The notes beneath the pieces were generated by a model. It was not told the DNA's origin, did not search any database, and saw only the letters and a program-made list of their open reading frames with translations. Both the position numbers and the translations under genes were made by a program. This document shows positions 43,868 through 53,221 of a DNA stretch of 57,872 nt, one piece after another; position 1 is the stretch's first letter, and the number at the start of each line of letters is the position of its first letter. Source of the stretch: Gemmatimonadota bacterium (GTDB taxonomy: Bacteria; Gemmatimonadota; Gemmatimonadetes; Gemmatimonadales; GWC2-71-9); assembly GCA_022566515.1 (NCBI GenBank), contig JADFIT010000005.1, forward strand, positions 1 to 57,872. Direction: 5' to 3'.

Positions 43868-44914
43868 ATGAACCTGGATCGGCGCAGCTTCCGACGGGCG
43901 AACCAACTTGCTGTGTTGGCCTCGGCAGCCCTGCTCCTCGGCCTTGCGGGCTGCCAGGGTCCGTTCCCGCAATCCACGTTTTCCGCCACCACCGAATTGG
44001 GCGAAGACCTCAGTGGCCTCTTCTGGATGATATTCTGGTGGGGGGTCGCCGTGTTTGCGGTCGTTCAGGTTGGCCTCATCTACGTCATGATCCGGTTCCG
44101 AGCCCGTCCGGATCAACCGGATCCTGCCCCGATTCACGGTCATACGGCGTTGGAGATCGCCTGGACGCTCGCCCCGGCGATGATCATCGTCTTCATTGCC
44201 GTGCCCACGATCCAGGTGATCTGGAAGGAGGCCGGAACCGACACCGCAAACGCCCTGCAAGTGCAGGTCATCGGTCATCAATGGTGGTGGGAGTATCGCT
44301 ATCCCGAATACGGCATCGTGACGGCGAATGACCTTCACCTCCCCCAGGGTCGTCCGGTGGAGCTACAGCTCACCTCTGCAGACGTCATTCACAGCTTTTG
44401 GCTCCCGCGACTCGCAGGCAAGCGAGACATGATCCTCGGGCGAACCAACCGCCTGGTATTCACGCCCGACTCAGTCGGTGAGTTCTGGGGGCAATGCGCA
44501 GAGTACTGCGGTACGTCTCACGCCAACATGCGGTTTCGGGCTTTCGTCCACACGGCGGCCGATTTCGATTCCTGGGTCGCCGAGCAAACGAGTGCCCCGG
44601 CGGCGGCAGAGACCCTCAACGATTTGGAGCGGAGGGGCCTCGCCGCCTACCGAGAGGTGCGTACGCCGGCATCCAACTCGTGCATCGCGTGCCACGCGAT
44701 CCAAGGAATCTCCGCGGGCGTGTTGGGGCCCGATCTGAACCACATGGGAAGCCGGTCTACGGTCGCGGGCGGAACGCTCGAGAACACTGCTGATAACCTC
44801 GCCGCCTGGCTGCGCGATCCGGCTGCGGTAAAGCCGGGCAGCCTCATGCCGAACACCGGGTTGACGGAAAGCGAAATCGCCGGGCTCGTCGCGTACCTCC
44901 ACAGCTTGAGATAG
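43868..44914 (+). CDS. ctaC: Cytochrome c oxidase subunit II with fused cytochrome c (caa3 type)
   Basis: 348 residues from the ATG at 43868. A lipoprotein-like signal (LLGLAGC) and two membrane helices are followed by a cupredoxin domain with the CuA site (ADVIHSFWLP and QCAEYCGTSHANM near residues 209-218) and an aromatic GHQWWWEYRYPEY region. The C-terminal extension holds a CxxCH heme site (SCIACHAIQG near 270) and a distal Met (SLMPNTG). This fusion defines caa3 oxidases, which take electrons from a soluble donor into CuA. First of four oxidase genes. Confidence 0.93.
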   Translation: MNLDRRSFRRANQLAVLASAALLLGLAGCQGPFPQSTFSATTELGEDLSGLFWMIFWWGVAVFAVVQVGLIYVMIRFRARPDQPDPAPIHGHTALEIAWTLAPAMIIVFIAVPTIQVIWKEAGTDTANALQVQVIGHQWWWEYRYPEYGIVTANDLHLPQGRPVELQLTSADVIHSFWLPRLAGKRDMILGRTNRLVFTPDSVGEFWGQCAEYCGTSHANMRFRAFVHTAADFDSWVAEQTSAPAAAETLNDLERRGLAAYREVRTPASNSCIACHAIQGISAGVLGPDLNHMGSRSTVAGGTLENTADNLAAWLRDPAAVKPGSLMPNTGLTESEIAGLVAYLHSLR

Positions 44915-44920
44915 CGATAG

Positions 44921-46723
44921 ATGGAAGCAACCGCTGCAACGCCCGACTCTTTGGAGTCCTCATCCCGGCTCTGGAGTTGGATCACCACTACGGACCACAA
45001 GCGCATCGGCATCCTGTACGGAGCGACGGCGTTTGTGTTCTTGTTGATAGGTGGTCTCGAGGCGATGCTGATTCGCTGGCAGCTCATGAAGCCTGACAAC
45101 GATTTCGTCAGTGCAGAGACGTTCAACGAGCTGTTCACGATGCACGGTACCACAATGATCTTCCTGGCCTTGATGCCGTTGTCGGCTGCCTTCTTCAATT
45201 TCATTATCCCGCTTCAGATTGGTGCTCGAGATGTGGCGTTCCCACGGCTGAACGCGTTCAGCTACTGGGTGTTCTTGTTGGGCGGCCTCTTCCTCAACGC
45301 GAGTTTCCTCTTTGGGGCGGCCCCCGATGCCGGGTGGTTCGGATACGCGAACCTGACCTCCATACAGTACTCGCCCGGCGTGAACATAGACTTTTGGGCT
45401 ATGGGGCTTCAGATCCTGGGGATCGCCTCGCTCGCCGCAGCGTTCAACTTCATCGCAACCATCATCAACATGCGGGCGCCGGGCATGAAGCTCATGCGCA
45501 TGCCGGTGTTCACGTGGATGGCGTTCATCACCCAGTTCATCATCGTGACGGCCTTCCCCGTCATTACGGTCGCCTTGGTGTTCTTGATGTTCGACCGCAT
45601 GTTCGGGGCCAATTTCTACAATCCGAATGCGGGCGGCGACCTCCTGTTGTGGCAGCACCTCTTTTGGCTTTTCGGCCATCCGGAGGTCTACATCCTCATC
45701 CTCCCTACGATGGGCATGGTATCGGAGATTCTCCCGACGTTTTCACGAAAGCCGCTGTTCGGGTACCCGGTGATCGTGTATTCGGGCATACTGATCGGCA
45801 CGATCGGGTGGGGCGTGTGGAGCCACCACATGTTTGCCTCCGGCATGGGTGCGGCGGCAGACACCTACTTTGGTGCAGCGTCGATGCTCATCGCAATCCC
45901 TACGGGCGTAAAGATCTTCAACTGGATAGCCACGATGTGGGGTGGCAAGATCCGCTTCACCACACCGATGCTGTTTTCCATCGCGTTCATCATGTTGTTT
46001 ACCATCGGTGGCATTTCAGGGGTGATGCATGCGTCCCCACCTACGGATCTACAGCAGACAGACACCTATTTCGTCGTTGCCCACCTACACTATGTGCTGT
46101 TTGGCGGCGCCTTCATGGGGATTTTCGGCGCCATCTATTATTGGTGGCCGAAGGTGTTCGGAAGATTATTGAACGAGCGCCTTGGCAAGCTGCACTTCTG
46201 GTTGGCCTTCATCGGTCTCAATGTGACCTTCTTCCCGATGCATCTCATCGGGATGCTGGGAATGCCGCGGCGGGTGTACACGTACTCCGCCGAGCTGGGT
46301 GTGGGCGGCATGAACCTCGCCGCTACCATCGGCGCGCTCACTCTCGGCTTTTCGACACTAGTTCTGGTTTACAACATCTGGCATACGGCGGCAAAAGGGG
46401 AAAAGGCCGGCAAGAATCCTTGGGGCGCAGCGACACTGGAATGGGCTATGTCGTCGCCACCTCCGGTGTACAACTTCTCCGTCATCCCCGAGGTGACAAG
46501 CCGACTGCCGCTGTGGACGGTAGGGGGAATGAATGAGATTCCGGACGTGCCGCCGGAACCCATTCACGTTCCGGGTGGATCCTATTGGCCGGTCTTGGCG
46601 GCGCTGGGGCTCGTAGGGTTCTTCACGGGGGCGCTAATGCACTCGCTGTGGGTGGCCCTTGCCGCCGCAGCCGTTCTTGTCGTTAGCGTGTTCAAATGGG
46701 CCTTCGAGCCCTTTGAGATGTGA
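44921..46723 (+). CDS. ctaD: Cytochrome c oxidase subunit I
   Basis: 600 residues, twelve or more membrane helices. Heme a/a3 and CuB ligands are in FTMHGTTMIFL, the HPEVYILILPTMG copper-site helix with its tyrosine cross-link partner, VWSHHMFASGMG and VAHLHYVLFGG. The HPEVY motif and K-channel lysine region place it in the A-type heme-copper oxidases. It reduces oxygen to water and pumps protons. Six bases after subunit II and two before subunit III. Confidence 0.95.
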   Translation: MEATAATPDSLESSSRLWSWITTTDHKRIGILYGATAFVFLLIGGLEAMLIRWQLMKPDNDFVSAETFNELFTMHGTTMIFLALMPLSAAFFNFIIPLQIGARDVAFPRLNAFSYWVFLLGGLFLNASFLFGAAPDAGWFGYANLTSIQYSPGVNIDFWAMGLQILGIASLAAAFNFIATIINMRAPGMKLMRMPVFTWMAFITQFIIVTAFPVITVALVFLMFDRMFGANFYNPNAGGDLLLWQHLFWLFGHPEVYILILPTMGMVSEILPTFSRKPLFGYPVIVYSGILIGTIGWGVWSHHMFASGMGAAADTYFGAASMLIAIPTGVKIFNWIATMWGGKIRFTTPMLFSIAFIMLFTIGGISGVMHASPPTDLQQTDTYFVVAHLHYVLFGGAFMGIFGAIYYWWPKVFGRLLNERLGKLHFWLAFIGLNVTFFPMHLIGMLGMPRRVYTYSAELGVGGMNLAATIGALTLGFSTLVLVYNIWHTAAKGEKAGKNPWGAATLEWAMSSPPPVYNFSVIPEVTSRLPLWTVGGMNEIPDVPPEPIHVPGGSYWPVLAALGLVGFFTGALMHSLWVALAAAAVLVVSVFKWAFEPFEM

Positions 46724-46724
46724 T

Positions 46725-47324
46725 ATGAGTACCGCGGCCATCGGTCACTATACCAGCACCGGACAGGATACCAGGAAAATAGCGTTCTGGACGTTCATAG
46801 GGTCTGAATGCATGCTGTTCGGTACGCTGATAGCGACATATCTCTCATACGAAGGCAAGAGCGTCGTAGGTCCGACGCCGCAAGAGATCCTCAATATCCC
46901 GCTCACATCGGTCAGCACCTTTGTGCTGCTCATGTCGAGCTTGGCCATGGTGCTGGCGCTTGCGGCTGTGATGCGTGGCGACACGCGGTACTCTAAAGTG
47001 TGGCTTGCCACGACGGCTGTCTTGGGTGCAGTTTTTCTCGTCTTTCAGGCGTTCGAGTTTACGCAGTTCGTAGATGAAGGACTCAAGATCTCAACCAACT
47101 TGTTCGGGTCGACGTTCTTCGTCCTGACAGGGTGCCACGGCCTTCACGTGCTCGTGGGCGTGATTTGGCTTGCGACGCTGTTGATTATGTCAGCTCGCGG
47201 CAAACTCGGCCCCGAGAAGGCGATGAACGTGGAGATCGCCGGTCTATATTGGCATTTCGTCGACGTGGTGTGGATCGTGATTTTTACGGTCGTCTACCTG
47301 ATTCAGAGAGGGCCGGCAGCATGA
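46725..47324 (+). CDS. ctaE: Cytochrome c oxidase subunit III
   Basis: 199 residues, about five membrane helices, from the ATG at 46725; the open frame further upstream only reads the end of subunit I. The typical KIAFWTFIGSECMLFGTLIATYL first helix, QAFEFTQFVDEGL, FFVLTGCHGLHVLVGVIWL and GLYWHFVDVVWIVIFTVVYL motifs are all present. Third gene of the caa3 operon; its stop overlaps the next start (ATGA). Confidence 0.92.
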   Translation: MSTAAIGHYTSTGQDTRKIAFWTFIGSECMLFGTLIATYLSYEGKSVVGPTPQEILNIPLTSVSTFVLLMSSLAMVLALAAVMRGDTRYSKVWLATTAVLGAVFLVFQAFEFTQFVDEGLKISTNLFGSTFFVLTGCHGLHVLVGVIWLATLLIMSARGKLGPEKAMNVEIAGLYWHFVDVVWIVIFTVVYLIQRGPAA

Positions 47325-47632
47325 GCCAAGAGGTTCTAGAGAAACCCAGCGCCCATCCGAGCGCTAGGGTTTACCTCTCGATCGCCGCGATTTTGACGGC
47401 GATCACTGTGGTCGAAGTGGCGATCTTCTACATACCAGCCATTCGGGGAACGATGGTCCTCGCCCCCGTCTTGCTTCTCCTATCGGCCGGCAAGTTCGCG
47501 CTCGTGGTGATGTTCTACATGCACCTCAAGCCGGACTCGAAGTTGTTCACTGCGATCTTCACCGCGCCGTTGGTTCTCGCGGCAGCGGTCATTCTCGCAC
47601 TGATGACGTTGCTGGGAGCGTGGGTGTATTAG
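47321..47632 (+). CDS. ctaF: Cytochrome c oxidase subunit IV (prokaryotic type)
   Basis: 103 residues with three hydrophobic helices. The ATG at 47321 overlaps the subunit III stop. The motif YLSIAAILTAITVVEVAIFY, then LLSAGKFALVVMFYMHLKPD, is the family hallmark. A short N-terminal cytosolic part precedes helix one. Last gene of the oxidase operon; a perfect 14-bp inverted repeat fills the gap to the convergent protease gene. Confidence 0.9.
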   Translation: MSQEVLEKPSAHPSARVYLSIAAILTAITVVEVAIFYIPAIRGTMVLAPVLLLLSAGKFALVVMFYMHLKPDSKLFTAIFTAPLVLAAAVILALMTLLGAWVY

Positions 47633-47634
47633 GG

Positions 47635-47710
47635 GAGAGGGGAGAGGGACGTCGGCGTCGTAAGAGCAATCCCGCTCGTGAACGATCCCGGAGCGGCCCT
47701 CTCCCCTCTC
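47635..47710. terminator. Long-arm inverted repeat between ctaF and the DegP-like gene
   Basis: GAGAGGGGAGAGGG at 47635-47648 and its exact complement at 47697-47710 form a 14-bp stem around a 48-base loop. The two stop codons (47630-47632 and 47713-47711) border it on each side, so it could end both transcripts. Confidence 0.55.
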
Positions 47711-49255
47711 CTATTCCTGCCCAACCCGGAGCCGCACGGTTCTCCTGCGAACGGCCCCGGATCCACTGAAAGAAACCGTACGGACGGAAATAATCTGATC
47801 CGGGCCGACGTTTTGGAGCACAGCTTCCAGCTCGTCCGTCGTCCGCACGCGTTCGCCTTCGATGTGTGTGATGATCTCGCCACGGATCAAGAAATCACGC
47901 GCCGGGCCGTCCGGGTCGATCTGCTCGATGCGGAGACCGGCATACTGCCGCGGGACTCCGTCTCTAGCCAACTGTTCGCCGGTTATCTCTTCGACGGTGA
48001 TGCCGAGTCTCTTGTCGAACACCGCTTCGCGTCGCCTCGCCGGCTCTTCGCTCCTCGCCACTTGGACCGGGCTGGCGGGTTCTTCCGCTTCGCCCAATGT
48101 GACCGTTACCGTGTCACGTACGCCGCCCCGCCGGGCCACAGTTATCCGAACTCGGTCGCCCGGCTTCCTGAAGCCGATGTTCTGCTGTAACTGGGCCACG
48201 TAGCTCACGTGCTCCCCGTCCAGTTCGATGATGACATCCCCGTACTGTAGACCGGCCCGCTGGGCCGGGCTATCGGCATCGGAAGAATAGTCCTGAATGG
48301 TGACACCGAAGATGGAATCGAGGCCAACGTATTCGGCGTCCTCGGCGGTGACCTCTCTGATCTGGATCCCCAAGATGGCTCGCGTCACCTTGCCGGTGGC
48401 GATGAGCTGCTCGCTGACTATCCGGGCGAGATTGATGGGGATGGCGAAGCCGTAGCCCGTGTAGGTTCCGGTGGGGCTGGCGATAGCCGAGTTGACGCCG
48501 ATGACTTGCCCTTGAATGTTCACCAGAGGGCCGCCGGAGTTGCCGGGGTTAATTACGGCGTCGGTCTGAATGAAGTCTTGGATGCGGTACAGTTGCTCCT
48601 GTTGCAGACCCTGGAGCCCGCGGCCGGTAGCGCTCACGATACCGGCGGTGACGGTAAAGGAAAACGCCTCGCCGAGCGGATTCCCAATGGCCAAGACCCA
48701 CTCTCCAATGCGCACGTCGTCTGAGTTGCCGAGTGACACCGCGGGAAGGCCGTCCGCGTCGATCTTGATGATGGCGACGTCGGTGTTGGGGTCGCGGCCG
48801 ATGATCTCTGCTTCGAACGACCGCCGATCTAAGAGACGCACCGTGAGTCGCGTGGCGTTCTCTACGACATGGTTGTTCGTGATGATGTAACCGTCTTCCG
48901 AAATGATGAAGCCGCTTCCCTGACCGCGGCGGGGTTGGGGGTCGGGGTTGATCGGGTCCCGGAAGAAGTTGTCAAACGGCGAACTCCGACGAGTCGCTCG
49001 AGGCGCCGATTCGGACCGGATGAATACCACGGCCGGCCTGACGGCTTCCACCACGGCAACAAACGCATCTCCCAGGTCCGCCGCCGGCTGGGCTGCCGGG
49101 ATCGACGGCGGGGCCACCGTGTTCAGAAGTACGGGGCGAAGCTGCTGCGCTTCGCTCACCCTTGGAGCGTTGACTGCCACCGCAAACGCTCCGGCAAGGA
49201 CTATGGTGATGGCGACGAGGAAAGCGAACTTCATCCAGTCTCTTGTGCGCGTCAT
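47711..49255 (-). CDS. DegP/HtrA-type serine protease with two PDZ domains
   Basis: 514 residues. One N-terminal hydrophobic segment (about 8-30) acts as signal or anchor. The trypsin-like domain has the triad His in IITNNHVVEN, Asp in DPNTDVAIIK and Ser in NPGNSGGPLV. The first PDZ domain starts near ILGIQIREVT, with YGDVIIELDGEHV; the second near LGITVEEITGEQL, with GEIITHIEGERV. The enzyme degrades or refolds damaged envelope proteins. It follows dnaK on the same strand after a hairpin. A TATAAT lies on the minus strand at 49319-49314 in the gap. Confidence 0.9.
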   Translation of the reverse strand: MTRTRDWMKFAFLVAITIVLAGAFAVAVNAPRVSEAQQLRPVLLNTVAPPSIPAAQPAADLGDAFVAVVEAVRPAVVFIRSESAPRATRRSSPFDNFFRDPINPDPQPRRGQGSGFIISEDGYIITNNHVVENATRLTVRLLDRRSFEAEIIGRDPNTDVAIIKIDADGLPAVSLGNSDDVRIGEWVLAIGNPLGEAFSFTVTAGIVSATGRGLQGLQQEQLYRIQDFIQTDAVINPGNSGGPLVNIQGQVIGVNSAIASPTGTYTGYGFAIPINLARIVSEQLIATGKVTRAILGIQIREVTAEDAEYVGLDSIFGVTIQDYSSDADSPAQRAGLQYGDVIIELDGEHVSYVAQLQQNIGFRKPGDRVRITVARRGGVRDTVTVTLGEAEEPASPVQVARSEEPARRREAVFDKRLGITVEEITGEQLARDGVPRQYAGLRIEQIDPDGPARDFLIRGEIITHIEGERVRTTDELEAVLQNVGPDQIISVRTVSFSGSGAVRRRTVRLRVGQE

Positions 49256-49313
49256 ACGTAACTCGAAGTCAGAAAAGGGTTACTGCCCGTTAATTCACTA
49301 CTCATTGATCCAA

Positions 49314-49319
49314 ATTATA
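49314..49319 (-). promoter_or_regulatory. Candidate -10 box for the DegP-type gene
   Basis: The minus strand reads TATAAT here, 59 bases upstream of the protease ATG at 49255. No convincing -35 element is seen at 16-18 bases, so the call rests on the consensus hexamer and position. Confidence 0.3.
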
Positions 49320-49322
49320 ACA

Positions 49323-49372
49323 CCGGAAGGGGGGCAGTGTTTCGACCGAGTTTGCCTGTCCCCACCTTCCGG
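49323..49372 (-). terminator. Hairpin after dnaK
   Basis: The arms CCGGAAGG-GGGG-CAG (49323-49337) and CTGTCCCC-ACCTTCCGG (49356-49372) pair with one or two interruptions, 19 bases after the dnaK stop. On the minus strand the stem is followed by TGTTATAATTT, partly T-rich. Confidence 0.55.
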
Positions 49373-49390
49373 CTCCGCTCCAGAATGCGA

Positions 49391-51307
49391 TTAGGATTTC
49401 GAGTCGTCGACGATCTCGTAATCCGCTTCCACCACGTCCTCCTCTGAACTCTGGGGCGACGCTGTGGCACCGGCCGCTTCTCCCGCGTCCTCGTCCACCG
49501 TCTCACTTGGGGACTCGTACATGGCAGCACCGGCCGCCGAGTAGGCCTGGGAAAGCTCTTCCAGGGCCTTCTCGATGGCGGCATCATCGCCCGACCGGAG
49601 AGCCTGCTTCGCTCCGTCACCAGCACCGGTCAACCGATCTCTCGCGGCCTGATCCAGGCGATCGCCCCACTCCTTGCTGTTTTTCTCTACCTCGTAGACC
49701 ATGGCGTCGAGCCGGTTGCGGCTCTCGATGCTGGCACGCCGCTTCTTGTCCTCTTCGGAGTGACCCTCGGCATCCTTCACCATCTGGTCGATCTCGCTGT
49801 CAGAGAGGCCGCTGGAAGCCTCGATCCGGATCTTCTGTTCCTTGCCGGTCGCCTTGTCCTTCGCCGACACGTGCAAGATGCCGTTGGCGTCGATGTCAAA
49901 AGCGACGTCGATTTGCGGCACACCTCGCGGTGCGGGCGGAATCCCGGTCAATTGGAACCGCCCAAGGGTGCGGTTGTCGACGGCCATCTCCCGCTCACCC
50001 TGCAAGACATGGATTTCCACGGTGGTCTGAGTGTCCTCGGCCGTCGAAAAGATTTCCGTTTTCTTAGTAGGAATCGTCGTGTTGCGTTGAATCAGCACGG
50101 TGGTCACACCGCCGAGTGTCTCAATACCCAGAGACAGCGGAGTCACGTCGAGCAACAGCACGTCCTTTACCTCTCCGGCAAGCACGCCACCCTGAATCGC
50201 GGCGCCAATGGCTACGACCTCGTCCGGGTTCACTCCCCGGTTTGGCTCCTGGCCGAAGAAACCCTTGACGATGTCCTGAATCTTCGGGATACGGGTCGAA
50301 CCACCCACCAGGATCACCTCGTCGATCTCAGATGTCTTGAGCTTGGCGTCGGCCAACGCCTTCTCCATGGGTGCCATCGTCCGCTGCACGAGATCGTCCA
50401 CCAGCTGCTCGAACTTCGCCCGGGTCAACGTCATGTTGAGGTGTTTGGGCCCCGATTGATCAGCCGTTACAAATGGGAGATTGATCTCCGTCTGTTGAGT
50501 GGTCGAAAGCTCCATCTTGGCCTTCTCGGCTGCTTCCTTGAGGCGCTGCAACGCCATCGGATCCTGTGAGAGGTCTATTCCCTGATCCTTCTTGAACTCG
50601 TCCACCAGCCAGTCGATGACCTTCTGGTCGAAATCGTCACCGCCCAAATGGGTGTCGCCGTTCGTGCTCTTGACCTCGAACACCCCTTCGGCCAGCTCGA
50701 GAATCGAGATGTCGTATGTCCCACCACCTAGATCGAAAACGGCGATCTTTTCCTCCTTCTTCTTCTCCATGCCGTATGCCAGCGCCGCCGCCGTCGGCTC
50801 GTTGATGATCCTAAGAACCTCGAGCCCAGCGATCTTGCCGGCATCCTTCGTGGCCTGACGCTGGGAGTCGTTGAAGTACGCAGGAACCGTAATCACCGCC
50901 TTTTCCACTGAATGGCCGAGGTAGTCCTCCGCCGTCTGCTTCATCTTCTGAAGCACCATGGCAGAGATTTCAGGAGGAGTGTACTTCTTGCCCTGAATCT
51001 CGACCACGGCCAAATCGTGTTGCCCCGACATTACCGGATACGGCACCCGCCCGGACTCCTCAGGAATTTCGTTCATCCGGCGGCCCATGAACCGCTTGAT
51101 GGAAAAGACCGTATTCTTGGGATTGGTGACGGCCTGCCGCTTCGCCACCTGCCCCACAAGACGCTCGCCGTCCTTGGTGAAGGCCACTACAGACGGCGTG
51201 GTCCGACCTCCCTCGGAGTTAGGGATCACCACCGGGTCCCCGCCCTCCATGACCGCCACAACCGAGTTGGTGGTACCTAAATCGATCCCGATCACCTTCT
51301 GTGACAT
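49391..51307 (-). CDS. dnaK: Chaperone DnaK (Hsp70)
   Basis: 638 residues from the ATG at 51307 ([19 protein letters not shown]); the open frame upstream of it is not supported. The nucleotide-binding domain carries [22 protein letters not shown] and [13 protein letters not shown]. The linker is [18 protein letters not shown], the substrate domain has an [15 protein letters not shown] stretch, and the C-terminal lid is helical with an acidic tail. No grpE or dnaJ adjoins it. Upstream lies a perfect palindrome that is not CIRCE. Confidence 0.96.
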   Translation of the reverse strand: MSQKVIGIDLGTTNSVVAVMEGGDPVVIPNSEGGRTTPSVVAFTKDGERLVGQVAKRQAVTNPKNTVFSIKRFMGRRMNEIPEESGRVPYPVMSGQHDLAVVEIQGKKYTPPEISAMVLQKMKQTAEDYLGHSVEKAVITVPAYFNDSQRQATKDAGKIAGLEVLRIINEPTAAALAYGMEKKKEEKIAVFDLGGGTYDISILELAEGVFEVKSTNGDTHLGGDDFDQKVIDWLVDEFKKDQGIDLSQDPMALQRLKEAAEKAKMELSTTQQTEINLPFVTADQSGPKHLNMTLTRAKFEQLVDDLVQRTMAPMEKALADAKLKTSEIDEVILVGGSTRIPKIQDIVKGFFGQEPNRGVNPDEVVAIGAAIQGGVLAGEVKDVLLLDVTPLSLGIETLGGVTTVLIQRNTTIPTKKTEIFSTAEDTQTTVEIHVLQGEREMAVDNRTLGRFQLTGIPPAPRGVPQIDVAFDIDANGILHVSAKDKATGKEQKIRIEASSGLSDSEIDQMVKDAEGHSEEDKKRRASIESRNRLDAMVYEVEKNSKEWGDRLDQAARDRLTGAGDGAKQALRSGDDAAIEKALEELSQAYSAAGAAMYESPSETVDEDAGEAAGATASPQSSEEDVVEADYEIVDDSKS

Positions 51308-51382
51308 CAGCCCGACTCCTTCACAAGTTGTTAGATGCGTAAAGTGCCCCACGGGTTGCAGAAGCAAGCTGCGTACCATAAA

Positions 51383-51403
51383 ATACTGCCAAATTGGCAG
51401 TAT
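51383..51403. promoter_or_regulatory. Perfect 21-bp palindrome upstream of dnaK, possible operator
   Basis: The left arm ATACTGCCAA and right arm TTGGCAGTAT flank a single central A. A further half-site TGGCAG lies at 51406-51411, in direct repeat with the right arm. It is 76 bases upstream of the dnaK start and 78 bases upstream of the divergent rhomboid gene. It does not match CIRCE or HAIR heat-shock operators. Confidence 0.55.
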
Positions 51404-51480
51404 GATGGCAGCTTCCTGATAGTGTAGAATCGGCCACTTTCATAATTGACTCGCATTTACGCGAGCCCTAGGTTGCCCTT

Positions 51481-52251
51481 GTGTTCCCCTACAAAGACGA
51501 TAATCCGACGCTTCTGACACCGGTGGTCACCCTGGGAATCATCGCCGTGACCTCTCTCGTCTGGCTGTTCGTCCAAGGAGGGGGCTCCGAACCTCGACTC
51601 ACGGAGTCGGTGTGTCAGCTCGGTGCCATCCCGGCCCGCCTGTTCGGGAACCTGGTCCAACCCGTCCTCACTCCGCGTGGTCCGTTGATGGTCTGCGCGG
51701 GTTCGGCCGACGCCGCGTGGCATACACTGGTTTCGTCGGTGTTTCTTCATGCCGGTTGGTTACACCTCATCGGCAACATGTGGTTCCTCTGGATTTTCGG
51801 AAATAACATCGAGGACGCCATGGGTCACGGTCGATTCGTTGCGTTTTATCTCGTGTGTGGAGTGCTCGCCGCGTTGGGTCATATGCTCACCGACCAAGCC
51901 TCGCCGTTGCCCCTCGTCGGTGCCTCCGGCGCCATCAGCGGCATCATGGGGGCCTATCTCGTTCTGTATCCGAAGGTTCGCGTTCATGTGCTCATCTTTC
52001 TCGGCTTTTTCGTCACCACGGTCAGGTTGCCGGCCTATTTCATGTTGATCTTCTGGGCGGTGTTGCAGCTTGCCGGGTCGTTGCCGGCCCTCGTGGGAGT
52101 GGAATCGGGTGGCGGTGTTGCATTCATGGCGCACATTGCCGGGTTTGTGATCGGTGCCCTGCTGATCAAGCTCTTCGCGAAGCCCGATCTGCTGGCGGCC
52201 ACACGGCGGTATAGCGCGGTGTTCTCGTCGCGTCAACCGTGGCGATACTAG
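51481..52251 (+). CDS. Rhomboid-family intramembrane serine protease
   Basis: 256 residues, GTG start. Six hydrophobic helices are visible. The catalytic Ser is in the loop-helix GASGAISGIMGAYL, the His in FMAHIAGFVIG, and the oxyanion-side Asn with conserved His in LHLIGNMWFLWIFG. The L1-loop region of the family follows that motif. It cleaves membrane-anchored substrates within the bilayer. The C-terminal tail is short and polar. It is divergent from dnaK across the palindrome. Confidence 0.9.
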   Translation: MFPYKDDNPTLLTPVVTLGIIAVTSLVWLFVQGGGSEPRLTESVCQLGAIPARLFGNLVQPVLTPRGPLMVCAGSADAAWHTLVSSVFLHAGWLHLIGNMWFLWIFGNNIEDAMGHGRFVAFYLVCGVLAALGHMLTDQASPLPLVGASGAISGIMGAYLVLYPKVRVHVLIFLGFFVTTVRLPAYFMLIFWAVLQLAGSLPALVGVESGGGVAFMAHIAGFVIGALLIKLFAKPDLLAATRRYSAVFSSRQPWRY

Positions 52252-52366
52252 TGGTTCCGTTCGATGGTCCGCCGCCAGGGCCGCCGGCCGGAGCGTCCCC
52301 TTGTTCCCGGCCGTTGGCGGCCTCGGGGGAGGAGAGAGGAGGGAGCGGGTGGGAGGGTGCTGCCAG

Positions 52367-53221
52367 GTGAGCGAGTACGAGATCGATGATGTCGCCCGTG
52401 CCGTGGTGGCAGATTTCCGGAAGCGCTCCAGGACCGGGGTGGGCTGCGTTGCGGGGCTGACTCACGGCAACCCGCTCCCGGCTCACGCGCGCTTCTCGCG
52501 CTGTATCGACCACACGTTGCTCCGGCCCGAAGCGACACGAGCTGACATCGCGCAGCTATGCGAGCAGGCCGTGGAGCACGAGTTTGCCGCTGTCTGTGTG
52601 AACGGTGCCTGGGTGTCGCTCTGCAAGGAACGGTTGTGTGACACCAAGGTGAGCGTAGCAGCAGTCGTCGCGTTTCCTCTTGGCGCCGCCACCTCGTCTG
52701 CCAAGGCCCGTGAAACCGAAGAGTTGGTGGATGCCGGAGCGGATGAACTCGATGTGGTGGCTGCCATAGGGCATGTGAGGGAAGGGAGCTGGAATTACGT
52801 CGAAGACGATGTCCGATCGGTTGTGGAATCCGCTGCGGGACGGATCGTAAAGGTGATCTTGGAGACTGCGGCGCTCGAACCGTTTCAAATCGTGAAGGGA
52901 GCGCTGCTGGCGAAGCGTGCCGGAGCGAGGTTCGTCAAGACATCCACCGGCTTTCATCCGTCGGGCGGAGCATCCCCAGAGGCAGTGGCGCTGCTGCGGT
53001 TGGCGGTGGGCGACGATGTGGGAGTCAAGGCTTCCGGTGGCATTCGCGACTGCACGTCCGCGTTGAGGATGCTGGCAGCCGGAGCCACCCGCATTGGCAC
53101 ATCGTCGGCGATAGGGTTGGCGAGGTGCCTCGGCCTGAGCACCACACCGTTGAGGGAGCTAGTCTCGGATCCGGAGCGACACGCTGCCGTGTGTGAGACT
53201 GCTCGACGCGAGCATGGCTGA
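52367..53221 (+). CDS. deoC: Deoxyribose-phosphate aldolase
   Basis: 284 residues from the GTG at 52367, preceded by a purine-rich stretch; upstream codons to 52301 are G-rich and unlikely. It cleaves 2-deoxyribose 5-phosphate to acetaldehyde and glyceraldehyde 3-phosphate. IDHTLLRPEATRADI is the N-terminal signature, VAAVVAFPLGAATS follows, and the Schiff-base lysine is in GARFVKTSTGFHPSGGAS. A second lysine is in DVGVKASGGIRD. The N-terminal 50 or so residues extend the usual family start. First gene of a nucleoside-use cluster. Confidence 0.92.
   Translation: MSEYEIDDVARAVVADFRKRSRTGVGCVAGLTHGNPLPAHARFSRCIDHTLLRPEATRADIAQLCEQAVEHEFAAVCVNGAWVSLCKERLCDTKVSVAAVVAFPLGAATSSAKARETEELVDAGADELDVVAAIGHVREGSWNYVEDDVRSVVESAAGRIVKVILETAALEPFQIVKGALLAKRAGARFVKTSTGFHPSGGASPEAVALLRLAVGDDVGVKASGGIRDCTSALRMLAAGATRIGTSSAIGLARCLGLSTTPLRELVSDPERHAAVCETARREHG

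Noticed and set aside
45334-46536. A 400-codon plus-strand frame inside ctaD
   Set aside because: Out-of-frame reading of subunit I, rich in His and Arg, with no known fold.
51308-51480. CIRCE or HAIR heat-shock operator before dnaK
   Set aside because: Neither TTAGCACTC/GAGTGCTAA nor CTTGAGT/ACTCAAG is present; the palindrome found differs.
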